NCBI GenBank assembly: GCA_001464695.1
Contig: LNDQ01000079.1
Span: 116,306 to 180,305 of the forward strand
Length of the DNA: 64,000 nt
DNA from: Betaproteobacteria bacterium Ga0077523
GTDB taxonomy: Bacteria; Pseudomonadota; Gammaproteobacteria; Burkholderiales; Ga0077523
Reading direction: 5' to 3'
Positions 20,336 to 30,898 of this stretch are shown here, piece after piece; the stretch's first letter is position 1, and each line of letters starts with the position of its first letter. Below the pieces are notes generated by a model, which was not told where the DNA came from, did not search any database, and saw nothing but the letters and a program-made list of their open reading frames with translations. A program made the position numbers and the translations under genes.

Positions 20336-21644
20336 AGGCTTTTCCGTACTCTGCATCCAGGGATCGCAGATGCGCGAGCTTCTCGCCGATCTTGCCCTCC
20401 AGACCACGCGGCGTCGGTTTGTAGAACCGCGGCGCCTTCAGGTCGTCGGGCAGGTAGGTCTCGCCGGCGGCATAAGCCTCCGGCTCGTCGTGGGCGTAGC
20501 GATATTGCTTGCCGTAGCCCAGCTCCTTCATGAGCCTGGTCGGCGCGTTGCGCAGGTGCAGCGGCACCGCGCGCGAGCCATCGTTCTTCACGAAATCGCG
20601 CGCCGCATTATAGGCGACGTAGGCCGCGTTGCTCTTCGGCGCACATGCCAGATAGATTACCGCCTGCGCGATGGCGAGCTCGCCCTCGGGGGAGCCGAGC
20701 CGTTCGTAGGTTTCGCAGGCATCGAGCGCGAGTTGCAGACCCCGCGGGTCGGCGATGCCGATGTCCTCGATCGCCATGCGGATCACCCTGCGGCCCACGT
20801 AGAGCGGGTCGGCGCCGCCGTCGAGCATGCGGCAGCACCAATACAGCGCGGCGTCGGGGTTCGACCCGCGCACGGACTTGTGCAATGCCGAGATCTGGTC
20901 GTAGAAAGCCTCACCGCCCTTGTCGAAGCGGCGCAGGTTCTGGGCGAGGGTCCCCTGCAGGAATTCCTCGTCGACGTCGTTGCGCTGCGCCGCGCTCGCA
21001 GCCGCGCGGATCGTCTCCAGCATGTTGAGCAGCCGCCGCGCATCGCCGTCGGCCGCGCCGATCATCATCCGCTTCGCGCCGTCGGTGAAAGCGAGGCCTG
21101 CCAACGCACGCTCGCGTGCGCGTTCGAAGAGCACATCGAGCTCTTCGGGTGTCAGGGAGTTCAGGACGTACACCGCGGCGCGCGACAGCAACGCCCCGTT
21201 CACCTCGAACGAAGGATTCTCGGTGGTGGCGCCGATGAAGGTCACCACGCCCTGCTCGACGTACGGCAGGAAGGCATCCTGCTGCGCCTTGTTGAAGCGG
21301 TGCACTTCGTCGACGAACAGGATGGTGTGGCGGCCGGTGCGCGACAGCGTGTCCTGGGCCTGGGAAACGGCTTCGCGGATGTCCTTCACGCCGGAGAACA
21401 CGGCCGACAGCGCGATGAACTCCGCTTCGAAGGTGTGAGCCAGCAGGCGGGCGAGTGTCGTCTTGCCCACACCCGGCGGCCCCCACAGGATCATCGAATG
21501 CGGCCGCCCCGATTCGACGGCGAGACGCAGCGGCTTGCCCGGTCCGACGAGGTGCGCCTGGCCCACCACGTCGTCGATCCGCTGCGGGCGCATCTGCTCG
21601 GCCAGCGGGATAAGGCCGGTGGGCGGGGGGAAGAGGTCGGACAT
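20304..21644 (-). CDS. rarA: Replication-associated recombination protein A (RarA/MgsA), AAA+ ATPase
   Basis: A 446-residue clamp-loader-like AAA+ ATPase that acts at stalled replication forks. Visible motifs are Walker [11 protein letters not shown] (54-63), Walker [13 protein letters not shown] with DEVH at 112-115, sensor 1 [14 protein letters not shown], and the C-terminal tetramerisation part with [24 protein letters not shown] sequence (written here as [14 protein letters not shown]). The final residues KDTKETK and the stop codon come from the CACGAAGGA repeat at 20312-20333, so the repeat has replaced or extended the original C-terminus. A palindrome separates it from lolA upstream. 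Confidence 0.95.
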   Translation of the reverse strand: MSDLFPPPTGLIPLAEQMRPQRIDDVVGQAHLVGPGKPLRLAVESGRPHSMILWGPPGVGKTTLARLLAHTFEAEFIALSAVFSGVKDIREAVSQAQDTLSRTGRHTILFVDEVHRFNKAQQDAFLPYVEQGVVTFIGATTENPSFEVNGALLSRAAVYVLNSLTPEELDVLFERARERALAGLAFTDGAKRMMIGAADGDARRLLNMLETIRAAASAAQRNDVDEEFLQGTLAQNLRRFDKGGEAFYDQISALHKSVRGSNPDAALYWCCRMLDGGADPLYVGRRVIRMAIEDIGIADPRGLQLALDACETYERLGSPEGELAIAQAVIYLACAPKSNAAYVAYNAARDFVKNDGSRAVPLHLRNAPTRLMKELGYGKQYRYAHDEPEAYAAGETYLPDDLKAPRFYKPTPRGLEGKIGEKLAHLRSLDAEYGKALRTKDTKETK

Positions 21645-21665
21645 GGGAGTCTGCTAGCGCCGCGG

Positions 21666-21704
21666 CCCCCATCCCAACCTTCCCCCAGAAGGTTGGGATG
21701 GGGG
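21666..21704. repeat. GC-rich dispersed palindrome, lolA-rarA intergenic copy
   Basis: A perfect 17-bp inverted repeat: CCCCCATCCCAACCTTC at 21666-21682 and its complement at 21688-21704, with loop CCCCA. The left arm is shared with the repeats at 44725 and 63957. It may act as the lolA 3' end; there is no clear U-run. Confidence 0.8.
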
Positions 21705-21719
21705 CAATGCATCACCGAC

Positions 21720-22337
21720 TTACTGATCCCCGACCACATCCGCCCCCTGGGGCGGCGTGAAGCGGAAAATGTCGGCCGCGAACTTCGGATTGCGCTCGAG
21801 CTTCGTGAACTTGATCGTGGTCACCTGGCCGAGCCGGTCGTAGAGCTGCATCGACTCGGGATTCGACTTGCGGAATCCGAGCCGCATCTTCTCGAACTGG
21901 CTGTCCGGGTCCGTGGGCGTGGCCTCCACCCAGTCGAGCCCATCCTTCTTCGGCAGTTGCGCGAAGGTGTAGGCGCGATCGAGATCGTTACTGCCGGCCA
22001 GCAATGCCGCGGGGCTCGATCCGAGCGCATCACCCAGCGCCTTCACCGTGACCTGGTTCAAGTCCTTGTCGTAGACCCAGACCCGGTTGCCGTCGCCCAA
22101 GATCAGCTGCTCATAGGGTTTCACGTAGGCCCAGCGGAACTTGCCCGGGCGTTGAAACAGGAACGTTCCCATGGATTGCGCCACCGGCTTGCCGGAGCCA
22201 TCCACCACCGTCTGGATGAATTCGGCCTTGGCACCCCGCACTTCGGTGACGAAGCTCTTGATGAGATCGACGCCCGCCGCCAGGGACACCTGCGCGAACC
22301 CCGCCAGGACTGCTGCAACGATGATGCGCACCTTCAT
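21720..22337 (-). CDS. lolA: Outer-membrane lipoprotein carrier protein LolA
   Basis: A 205-residue periplasmic chaperone that carries lipoproteins from LolCDE to LolB. Signal peptide [20 protein letters not shown], cleavage near residue 20. The half-barrel fold is suggested by [20 protein letters not shown] and [19 protein letters not shown], both LolA signatures. The start overlaps the ftsK stop by 4 bp, so the two are translationally coupled. Confidence 0.95.
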   Translation of the reverse strand: MKVRIIVAAVLAGFAQVSLAAGVDLIKSFVTEVRGAKAEFIQTVVDGSGKPVAQSMGTFLFQRPGKFRWAYVKPYEQLILGDGNRVWVYDKDLNQVTVKALGDALGSSPAALLAGSNDLDRAYTFAQLPKKDGLDWVEATPTDPDSQFEKMRLGFRKSNPESMQLYDRLGQVTTIKFTKLERNPKFAADIFRFTPPQGADVVGDQ

Positions 22338-24655
22338 TCACTCCTTGCCGGAACCAGCACTTCGCGGTTCCCGTTGGTGGCCATGCTCGACACGAGCCCG
22401 GCCCGTTCCATCTGTTCGATCAGCCGCGCGGCACGGTTGTAGCCGATGCGCAGCTGGCGCTGTACGAGCGAGATCGAAGCCCTGCGGGTCTTGATCACGA
22501 CCGCCACGGCCTCGTCGTACAACGGATCGGACTCGCCGCCGCCCTCGCCGTTCAATCCTTCGCCCTCGCCACCCTCTTCGCCTTCGTTGCCGTCGAGGAT
22601 ACCTTCGATGTACTGCGGCGCCCCGCGCGACTTCAGGTACTCGACCACCTTGTGCACTTCGTCGTCGGCCACGTACGCGCCGTGCACCCGTTGCGGGAAT
22701 CCCGTCCCGGGCGGCAGATACAGCATGTCACCCTGACCGAGCAGCGCTTCGGCCCCCATCTGGTCGAGAATGGTGCGCGAGTCGATCTTGGAGGACACCT
22801 GGAACGCCACGCGCGTGGGAATATTCGCCTTGATGAGACCGGTGATCACGTCCACCGACGGCCGCTGGGTCGCGAGGATGAGGTGGATGCCGGCCGCGCG
22901 CGCCTTCTGCGCGAGCCGCGCGATCAGCTCTTCCACCTTCTTGCCGACGACCATCATGAGATCTGCCAGTTCGTCGATGACCACCACGATGAGCGGCAGC
23001 TCCTGCAACGGCTCCGGCGCTTCCGGCGTGATCGTGAACGGATTGGTGATCGGCTGCCCGGCCTTCTGCGCGTCCTTGATCTTGGTGTTGAAGCCCGCGA
23101 GGTTGCGCACGCCGAGCGACGACATCAGCTTGTAGCGCCGCTCCATCTCGGCCACGCACCATTGCAACGCGTACGCCGCCTGCTTCATGTCGACGACCAC
23201 GGGGGCCAGCAGGTGCGGGATGCCTTCGTAGACCGACAGCTCCAGCATCTTCGGATCCACCAGGATCAGCCGTACTTCGTTCGGCGTGGCCTTGTACAGC
23301 AGCGACAGGATCATCGCGTTGATCGCCACCGACTTGCCCGAACCGGTCGTTCCCGCCACCAGCAGATGCGGCATCTTCGCGAGGTCGGCCACCACCGGTT
23401 TGCCCGCGATGTCCTTGCCCATGGCAAGTGTCAATGCCGAACCCATGTCGGCGTACACCTGCGAGGACACGATCTCCGACAGCCGTACCACCTGCCGGCG
23501 CGGATTCGGGATCTCGAGCCCCATGTACGACTTGCCGGGAATGGTCTCGACCACGCGGATGCTGATCACCGACAGGGCCCGCGCGAGGTCCTTCACCAGA
23601 TTCACGATCTGGCTGCCCTTGACCCCGGTCGCGGGCTCGATTTCGTAGCGCGTGATGACCGGCCCCGGATAGGCCGCCAGCACCTTCACCTCGATGCCGA
23701 AGTCCATCAGCTTCTTCTCGATCAGGCGCGACGTGTAGTCGAGGGTGTCGGCTGAAAGCACCTCGATGTTCTCCGGCGGATCGTCCAGCAGTTCGAGCGG
23801 CGGCAGCGGCGAATCGGGCAGGTCGTGGAACAGCGGCTTTTGCTTCTCCTTGGCGACCCGCTTCGACTTCGGAATCTCCATCACCGGCGGTTCGATGCGG
23901 ATCGGCTCGCGCTCGTCCACGTCGAGACGCCCGCGCGTGACCTCGACCACTTCCTCACGCTGGATCGCGGCTTCCTCGCCCAAGCGGCGATCGCGCCGCT
24001 CTTCCAGGCGTTCCGCCACCATGCTCCAGCCGCGCTCCAGTGCATGGCCGATGCGTTCGGAAACGGCGAGCCAGGAGATCCCGGTGAACAGCGACAGGCC
24101 GATGGCGATCGCCACGATCAGCAGCAGCGTTCCGCCGACGAACCCGACGCTCGCCTGCAGCCCGCTCGACAGGATCTCGCCGAGCATGCCACCCGGCACG
24201 TACGGCAGCGCGAATCCGACCGAGTGCAGGCGCATGGTCTCGAACCCGCTGGAGGCGACCAGCAGCAGCGCAAACCCGCCCAGCGCGATGTAGACCGGCC
24301 GCCGGTCATCGGGCCGCCCGGTTTCGAGACGCCGGTACATCCAGTACACGGCCACCAGGCACAGCACGACCAGCCACCAGGCCGACACGCCGAAGATGTA
24401 CAGCAGCAGATCCGCGAGCCAGGCACCGAAAGCGCCACCGGCGTTGCCGACGTTGGAATCGGTGGCCGCATGCGACCAGCCCGGATCGGATTTCCGGAAG
24501 GTGGTGAGAATCAGCGCGAGATACGCCCCGACGCCCGCGAAGGCGATCCACCAGGCCTCGCGGACGAGCAGCACGAGGCGTGGCGGCAGGGGTGCGTTCT
24601 CGGGCGCTTTAACGGCGCGGGCGCGAGCCATCAGGTCCTTGATTATTCGGGTCAA
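22334..24655 (-). CDS. ftsK: DNA translocase FtsK
   Basis: A 773-residue septal DNA pump that clears and resolves chromosome ends at division. The N-terminal 200 residues hold four TM helices with Trp-rich loops. A short charged linker (about 220-290) precedes the motor, which has Walker [13 protein letters not shown] near residue 436, Walker [15 protein letters not shown], and [20 protein letters not shown]. The C-terminal winged-helix gamma domain (about 710-770) ends [16 protein letters not shown]. The linker is short compared with E. coli FtsK, as is normal outside the enterics. Confidence 0.97.
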   Translation of the reverse strand: MTRIIKDLMARARAVKAPENAPLPPRLVLLVREAWWIAFAGVGAYLALILTTFRKSDPGWSHAATDSNVGNAGGAFGAWLADLLLYIFGVSAWWLVVLCLVAVYWMYRRLETGRPDDRRPVYIALGGFALLLVASSGFETMRLHSVGFALPYVPGGMLGEILSSGLQASVGFVGGTLLLIVAIAIGLSLFTGISWLAVSERIGHALERGWSMVAERLEERRDRRLGEEAAIQREEVVEVTRGRLDVDEREPIRIEPPVMEIPKSKRVAKEKQKPLFHDLPDSPLPPLELLDDPPENIEVLSADTLDYTSRLIEKKLMDFGIEVKVLAAYPGPVITRYEIEPATGVKGSQIVNLVKDLARALSVISIRVVETIPGKSYMGLEIPNPRRQVVRLSEIVSSQVYADMGSALTLAMGKDIAGKPVVADLAKMPHLLVAGTTGSGKSVAINAMILSLLYKATPNEVRLILVDPKMLELSVYEGIPHLLAPVVVDMKQAAYALQWCVAEMERRYKLMSSLGVRNLAGFNTKIKDAQKAGQPITNPFTITPEAPEPLQELPLIVVVIDELADLMMVVGKKVEELIARLAQKARAAGIHLILATQRPSVDVITGLIKANIPTRVAFQVSSKIDSRTILDQMGAEALLGQGDMLYLPPGTGFPQRVHGAYVADDEVHKVVEYLKSRGAPQYIEGILDGNEGEEGGEGEGLNGEGGGESDPLYDEAVAVVIKTRRASISLVQRQLRIGYNRAARLIEQMERAGLVSSMATNGNREVLVPARSE

Positions 24656-24743
24656 CCATGCGCGATTATAGTCGTGACCCGCGCGTCGCAGCCATGCTTG
24701 CCGGCACCAAATCGACAGCGTCGCGGTCTAGCTGACACACTAG

Positions 24744-25736
<993 letters not shown>

Positions 25737-25758
25737 ACATCAAGTGCGAACAGCGTTG

Positions 25759-25867
25759 CACACGAAGGACACCAAGGAGGTCACGAAGGACACGAAGGAA
25801 GGTCTGAACAATTCCTTCGGCCTTTTCCTTCGTGTTCCTTCGTGTCCTTGGTGCCCTTCGTGTTGAA
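25759..25867. repeat. CACGAAGGA-type inverted repeat, copy 2
   Basis: The left arm 25759-25800 (CACGAAGGACACCAAGGAGG, then more GAAGGACACGAAGGAA units) pairs imperfectly with the right arm 25825-25865, the reverse complement pattern ending CCTTGGTGCCCTTCGTG. The arms are about 40 bp each. It fills most of the trxB-smr gap. Confidence 0.85.
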
Positions 25868-25887
25868 GGATGTTCTGAACGTCCAAC

Positions 25888-26451
25888 ATGGCCACCGACC
25901 CCGATGACGACGCCTCCGCCTTCTTCGAAGAGGTGAAGGACGTCGCCCCCATCCGCGTCAAGCAGCGGGTCGCCGCGCCCCCCAGGAAGCCACCGCCCGT
26001 GCCGGTGCAGAGCGCGCTCGATGAACGCGAGGCCCTGGCCGACAGCCTGAGCGACAAGGTTGCCGACGAGATCCGCCTCGAAATCGGCGAGGAGTTGACC
26101 TGGCGCCGCGACGGCATCCCGCACGACACATTACGTCGGCTGCGCCGCGGTGAATGGGCGATGCAGGACCAGCTCGACCTGCACGGATTGACGGTGGAGG
26201 AAGCGCGCGCCCTGCTCAACTCGTTTCTCGACGCCTCCGTCAAGCGCGGGCTGCGCTGCATCCGCATCGTGCACGGCAAGGGCTATCGCTCGGCCAACGG
26301 GGAACCAGTGTTGAAGCGCAAGGTGGCCGGCTGGCTCACCCAGCGCGACGCAGTGCTGGCCTACGTGCAGGCGCGGCCGGAGGACGGTGGCGGCGGCGCG
26401 GTGATCGTGCTGCTGAAGGGACTGAAGCGAGCCCCAGTACCCTCGCCCTGA
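25888..26451 (+). CDS. Smr-domain protein (SmrA-like nuclease family)
   Basis: 187 residues. A charged, Pro-rich N-terminal half (1-90) is followed by a Smr domain with LDLHGLTVEEAR (96-107) and the HGKG motif IRIVHGKGYRS (126-136). The end GGGGAVIVLLKG is also typical. Stand-alone Smr proteins of this type are DNA/RNA nucleases or ribosome-collision factors; which one applies here cannot be told. Its stop codon abuts the stop codon of the convergent next gene with no base between. Confidence 0.9.
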   Translation: MATDPDDDASAFFEEVKDVAPIRVKQRVAAPPRKPPPVPVQSALDEREALADSLSDKVADEIRLEIGEELTWRRDGIPHDTLRRLRRGEWAMQDQLDLHGLTVEEARALLNSFLDASVKRGLRCIRIVHGKGYRSANGEPVLKRKVAGWLTQRDAVLAYVQARPEDGGGGAVIVLLKGLKRAPVPSP

Positions 26452-28119
26452 TCAGCCCGCCTGCTGCCGCGGGCGCCCCTCCAGCGCCAGGTACTGGTGG
26501 ATCAGCGCGATCGCCATGCTCCCTTCACCGACCGCCGAAGCCACACGCTTCACCGGACTCAGTCGGACGTCCCCGCACGCGAATACACCGGGAACACTCG
26601 TCTCGAGCAGATAGGGATCGCGCTGGTGCGACCAGCCTCCGGCCTTCACCACGTCGTCTCCCGTCAGCACGTAGCCGCGCTTGTCCCGGGCAATCGCCGC
26701 CGGGAGCCAGTTGGTATCGGCATCGGCCCCGATGAACACGAACAGCGCACCGCAGTCCTGCCGGGTGATCTGACCGTCGGCGCCGCGCACATCGATCGCC
26801 GTCAGGTGGGTCTCGCCGTGCACTGCATCCACCTCCGACCGCAGTTGCACGATGACATTGGTCTTGTGGGCGAGCTGTTCGATGAGGTAGCGGGACATGC
26901 TCTTTTCGAGTGAGTCCCCGCGTACCACCAGGTTCACGCTGCGGGCATGATTGGCAAAATGCAGCGCCGCCTGTCCTGCAGAGTTGCCCGCGCCGATCAG
27001 GTGCACGTCGAGACCGTGGGTGACGCCGGCCTCGCTCCGCGCGGCGCCATAGTAGATCCCCTTGCCCATGAGTTCATCGAAGCGCTTCAGATTGAGGCGG
27101 CGCCAGCTGACGCCCGTGGCCAGCACGACGGTGCGAGCGTTGATGACCTCTTCGCCATCGAGGCACACCTCGCCCGTTGCGGGATCCATGCGGGTCACCC
27201 TTCTGGTCACCAGGATCTCGGCGCCGAGGCGGCGTGCCTGTTGCAGGGCACGGCTCGCCAGTTCGTCGCCGGATACCCCACTGGGAAAGCCGAGATAGTT
27301 TTCGATGCGCGTGGACGTGCCGGCCTGACCGCCGGGAGCCTCCCGCTCCACGACGATGGTGCGCAGACCTTCGGAAGCCCCGTATACCGCGGCGGCGAGT
27401 CCTGCCGGTCCGCCGCCGATGATCATGGTGTCGTATTCGGCTTGCCGCGGGCGGGTCTGCAGCCCCAGCGCCTCGGCGAGCTCGCGCGCCTTGGGGCGCC
27501 ACAGCAGCGTTCCACCTTCCAGGCGTGCCACGGCGTCATCGCCGTCGGTCGAAACCAGTTCCGGCCACTGCAACTTGAGTTCCGGCGAATCGCGGGTGAT
27601 CCAGTCGAAGGTGACCTGATTGCGCGCCAGGAAGCGGCGCAGATCGGCGCAGTGCGTATCCCATCGGTTGCCGAGCAAGGTCAGGCGCGACTTGGGCGGC
27701 TGCGCGGCGAGGCCCTGCAACCCGCTGATGCGATCCCGCGCGATGGCCCCCAGCTGCTCGGAGATCGCCGGCGCCTCGGCCGCGATGGTGAAGTACCAGC
27801 GGGCATCCACCCGCATCACGCGTGACGGCTCGGCCGCACGGAAACTGCCCTGGAACACGGTGCCGAACACGATCGGGATCTCGCCGAACATCGCACCGGG
27901 TTCGCGCCAGCCCAAGTGGCGTTCGATGCCGTCGACCAGCTTCACGACCTCGATCTTGCCGGTGAGCACCGCAAAGAGCGCTCGTTCGCCGCCTTCGTGG
28001 ACGGCATACTCGCCGGGATCGAGATGGATATCCGCAGAGGTTTCCGCCAGGCATTGCAGTTGCGCCGCGCTCAGCGTCGCGAACAACGGGACAGCGCGGA
28101 CATCGTCGATGAGTAGCAT
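26452..28119 (-). CDS. cNMP-binding domain / thioredoxin-reductase-like FAD oxidoreductase fusion
   Basis: 555 residues in three parts. A cyclic-nucleotide-binding domain covers about 10-130 (DPGEYAVHEGGERALFAVLTG, FGEIPIVFG). A thioredoxin-like segment covers about 145-220. A TrxR-like FAD/NAD(P)H domain runs from about 230 to the end, with IGGGPAGLAAAVYGAS, GAGNSAGQAALHFA and VFACGDVRLS. Where TrxR has CxxC, this protein reads IYYGAARSEA: the redox cysteines are missing, so it is not a classic thioredoxin reductase. A ligand-controlled flavin oxidoreductase is the best guess. A MITE-like element starts 18 bp upstream of its start codon and may influence its promoter. Confidence 0.85.
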   Translation of the reverse strand: MLLIDDVRAVPLFATLSAAQLQCLAETSADIHLDPGEYAVHEGGERALFAVLTGKIEVVKLVDGIERHLGWREPGAMFGEIPIVFGTVFQGSFRAAEPSRVMRVDARWYFTIAAEAPAISEQLGAIARDRISGLQGLAAQPPKSRLTLLGNRWDTHCADLRRFLARNQVTFDWITRDSPELKLQWPELVSTDGDDAVARLEGGTLLWRPKARELAEALGLQTRPRQAEYDTMIIGGGPAGLAAAVYGASEGLRTIVVEREAPGGQAGTSTRIENYLGFPSGVSGDELASRALQQARRLGAEILVTRRVTRMDPATGEVCLDGEEVINARTVVLATGVSWRRLNLKRFDELMGKGIYYGAARSEAGVTHGLDVHLIGAGNSAGQAALHFANHARSVNLVVRGDSLEKSMSRYLIEQLAHKTNVIVQLRSEVDAVHGETHLTAIDVRGADGQITRQDCGALFVFIGADADTNWLPAAIARDKRGYVLTGDDVVKAGGWSHQRDPYLLETSVPGVFACGDVRLSPVKRVASAVGEGSMAIALIHQYLALEGRPRQQAG

Positions 28120-28137
28120 TCCGGTCGCCTGGTTGGA

Positions 28138-28409
28138 CTAGGGCCTGTCAACACTTAGAACGGATCTGCGCTGGGGGCTGAGAAGGCGCAGGGCTAGGCG
28201 CGAGCGACGACGTGTAGTTGGCCTACATGAGGAGCTCGTAACAACGCCCTGCGCCTTCTCAGCCCCCAGCCCTCCGGGTGATCCTCCATGACGAGCGCAC
28301 TCCGCGTTACAAATGCTCGCCGGGGGTCCTGCCCCAGCTGTGCTTTGCGCCTTGATTGCGCTCGTCATGGAGGTCACGCAGGTCCGTTCCAAGTGTTAAC
28401 AGGCCCTAG
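28138..28409. mobile_element. 272-bp MITE-like element with 33-bp terminal inverted repeats
   Basis: The ends 28138-28170 and 28377-28409 match in 30 of 33 positions (CTAGGGCCTGT, AACACTT, GAACGGA, CTGCG), and both ends carry CTAG. Inside are two perfect inverted repeats: 23 bp at 28171-28193/28247-28269 (starting CTGGGGGCTGAGAAGGCGC) and 17 bp at 28283-28299/28357-28373 (CCTCCATGACGAGCGCA). It has no transposase frame. It looks like a non-autonomous IS derivative; the parent IS is not in the window. Confidence 0.85.
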
Positions 28410-28631
28410 CCGTTCGAGGACAGTCCGCGGGTGCCGCGCTGTCCGGAAGCGCAGGATTGCGCAGCGATCACCTTGCGACTGCGAATCGGTCGGTCGCGTG
28501 GCGCGTCACACATTCACCGCGACTTCTACCATCCTTTGGAAGCGTGGTGCAAGCGTGCCCACGGGCGATCGCAGTGCGCCCGCGGGTCTCATCCACATGG
28601 CGGGGCTCGAGGGCCGCTCGCGCCCCGGCGA

Positions 28632-30542
28632 TCAGTCCTCGGCCAGCACGATGATCTGGTCCTCGGCGGCGAAGCGCAACCGCTCCGACTTGGTGGGGTT
28701 CACCTTCACGCCGTATCCCGCCTTCGGGTCGTTCGCCTGCGCGGCCAGGCGGTAGCCCAGCGCCGTTTCGCCGCGCATCGCGGCGGACTCCAGCAGCGTG
28801 TGGAAGTCGACTTCGGCGCCAGGCTTCACGTACTGGGTGACGGGCCGGATGTATATCTCCGAACCCTCGGCGCTGAAGAGCTGGCGGAACACCTTGTCGA
28901 GCGCCTTGTTCTCCGACAGCTGCGCCAGCATGAGACTCGCGAGCTTGTCGCTCACGATGAAGTCGTCGGCCTGTGCGACCATGGCGAGTGCACGGTTCTT
29001 GATGTCCATCATTTCGCTGACGATGCTCAACTTGCGTCCTGCACGCCGCGCGATGTTGCGCAGGTGCAGCAGCGCGATCAGGGTCTGCGCATCCGCCTCC
29101 TGCACCGGCAGGTCCGTGTAGCTCATCAGGATGATGTGATCGAAATCCTGCACCTTGATCGCATCCAGGGTGCGGCGGTCGGTGATCGAGCCGTCGGCGA
29201 AGCGCAGCGTCTGCCGGCCGAGCTTCTTCGACAAGGCGAGCAACGTGTCGCGCGCACCAGTGCGCTGGCACATCACCACGACTTCCGAGCCCGGCGCCAC
29301 GTAGTTTTCCAGCTCGCGCACGATGGCTTCGGTCTTCTCGTTCCACCCGAGCAGCAGGGTGCGCTCCGGGACCGCCTCGGGCTTTGCCCCCTGAACGATC
29401 GCGCCGCGATTCGGAGCAGGCGGCTCGGCAGCGCCGAGCACGATGGTGTCGTCGTCCTCGCTGATCGCGATGACCTGGTCGCCCGGCGCGATCCGCGTCT
29501 GCATCGGCGGGTTGATCAGCACCTCGCCGTCCGCGCGCATGATCCCCATCACGGCCGATTCGTCGTAGGCGGCCACCGCGTGGCGAAAGGACTTGCCGAC
29601 CAGGGCAGGTTCTTCCTTGAAATAGATCTCGGCACCGTCGAAATCGAGCAGCTCCGTGTACACGACACTGAGGCCCGACTGCCGGCAGGTCTGCGCGGTG
29701 ACGCGCGCGATCAGGTCTTCGCCCTGCACGAAGATCGTCTCGTCGCCGCCCACGAGCTGCGCGGCTTCGAGGTTTCGCCGGTCGCGGAGCTCGGCGACGA
29801 TGTGATAGGGCTCTTGCTTGCGATCCGGGTTGTTCGTCACCGCCATCACCGACTTGATCACGTGGATGTCGGGATTGCCGGCCTCCGGCGCGAGCACGAC
29901 GATCGAACGCGCCGAGTGCGGATCGACGACCGCCAGATCGTCCAGGTCCAGCGGATCGCCGCGCCGGCAGATGACGGCGGTGTTGCCGGTGCTGGGAAAC
30001 TTCGCGCGGATGTCGTCCTCCATCTCGACCTTGTCCCGGTCAGCAAGGATGACGATGCGGGCGTGCTTGCGGTTCTCGTTGGCGATCATCAGTTCGCCGA
30101 TGATCGAATAGATCTTGCTGGACCATCCCAGGATGAGCGTGTGGTCCGCTTCGATCACGCGCGAGCGGCCCTTGCGCATTTCCGTCAGGCGCGCGTCCAG
30201 GTCCGACGTGATGGTCCCGATCAGCATGCTGACCACGAAGATGCCGGCGATCGTGACGGCCAGCATCACCAGGCGCAGGCCCCAGCCCTGGTCGCCGGCG
30301 AGAGTCCCCGGGTCCATGGTGTGCAAGAGGCTGTGCCAGCCCCCCTCCAGCAGCCCGTAGTCCGAGGCCGGGTCCTTGGGGTCCTGGGTCATCCGGAACG
30401 ACACCAGGACTACGGTCGCGACGACGACGATCGAAAGCGAGATCAGCGCGAGCCAGCCGATGATGGCGATCGCGCCCTTGGCAAGGGTCTTCTCGAAACG
30501 GTAGCGCAGATGGTCGCGCCAACCCGGCGTGAATCGGGACAA
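28632..30542 (-). CDS. CASTOR/POLLUX-type ion channel with RCK/TrkA-like domains
   Basis: A 636-residue membrane protein. TM helices lie at about 22-45 and, after a pore-like loop (GGWHSLLHTMDPGTLAGDQG), at 82-105. Long cytoplasmic nucleotide-binding RCK-like domains follow (TLILGWSSKIYSIIGELM; TLLLGWNEKTEAIVRELENY). This matches the bacterial relatives of plant CASTOR/POLLUX/DMI1 channels; cation (K+ or Ca2+) conductance is inferred. No ATG fits the N-terminus. A TTG at 30542, 9 bp after AAGGAG, is the best start. It is divergent from pyruvate carboxylase. Confidence 0.85.
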   Translation of the reverse strand: MSRFTPGWRDHLRYRFEKTLAKGAIAIIGWLALISLSIVVVATVVLVSFRMTQDPKDPASDYGLLEGGWHSLLHTMDPGTLAGDQGWGLRLVMLAVTIAGIFVVSMLIGTITSDLDARLTEMRKGRSRVIEADHTLILGWSSKIYSIIGELMIANENRKHARIVILADRDKVEMEDDIRAKFPSTGNTAVICRRGDPLDLDDLAVVDPHSARSIVVLAPEAGNPDIHVIKSVMAVTNNPDRKQEPYHIVAELRDRRNLEAAQLVGGDETIFVQGEDLIARVTAQTCRQSGLSVVYTELLDFDGAEIYFKEEPALVGKSFRHAVAAYDESAVMGIMRADGEVLINPPMQTRIAPGDQVIAISEDDDTIVLGAAEPPAPNRGAIVQGAKPEAVPERTLLLGWNEKTEAIVRELENYVAPGSEVVVMCQRTGARDTLLALSKKLGRQTLRFADGSITDRRTLDAIKVQDFDHIILMSYTDLPVQEADAQTLIALLHLRNIARRAGRKLSIVSEMMDIKNRALAMVAQADDFIVSDKLASLMLAQLSENKALDKVFRQLFSAEGSEIYIRPVTQYVKPGAEVDFHTLLESAAMRGETALGYRLAAQANDPKAGYGVKVNPTKSERLRFAAEDQIIVLAED

Positions 30543-30898
30543 GAGTGCAATCTCCTTGGGGGAAGCCGGATGGAATGCCCGCCGACCCCGTGGCGTGCAT
30601 CGCCTCCCTCTCCTGGAGCGGATATCCCATCGGGATGCTCCATCGGCGTGGCATGACACATCCCGAGTGGGGTTATCGTCCCTTTGCGGGGGGAATTGAG
30701 AACTCGGGCTTGTAAGGCGCCCGCCCGATGGGAACGCCCGGGCCGGTTCGAGCCCCGCCGCCACGCCGGCCCCACGGCAACGGTGGCATCCCGAAGGCGC
30801 AATGCCCGTCAGCGGACCCGGCGTCGGGAAGTCATGGTGCAATGCAGCGAAGCATAGGATACTTGGCCCATCCGTCGCCCACCTCCCGTTGCGCTCCC
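30543..30898. other. Divergent promoter region between the channel gene and pyruvate carboxylase
   Basis: 356 bp without a gene. It contains the AAGGAG ribosome site of the minus-strand channel gene at about 30552-30557. I see no convincing -35/-10 pair, riboswitch or repeat. Open frames across it on either strand are leader extensions of the flanking genes and not family-like. Confidence 0.5.

Noticed and set aside
25759..25867. CRISPR array
   Set aside because: The repeated units are short, imperfect, arranged as an inverted repeat without unique spacers, and no cas gene is present.
28138..28409. Integron attC site
   Set aside because: The ends do not follow the RYYYAAC/GTTRRRY core pattern and there is no integrase; long terminal repeats fit a MITE better.
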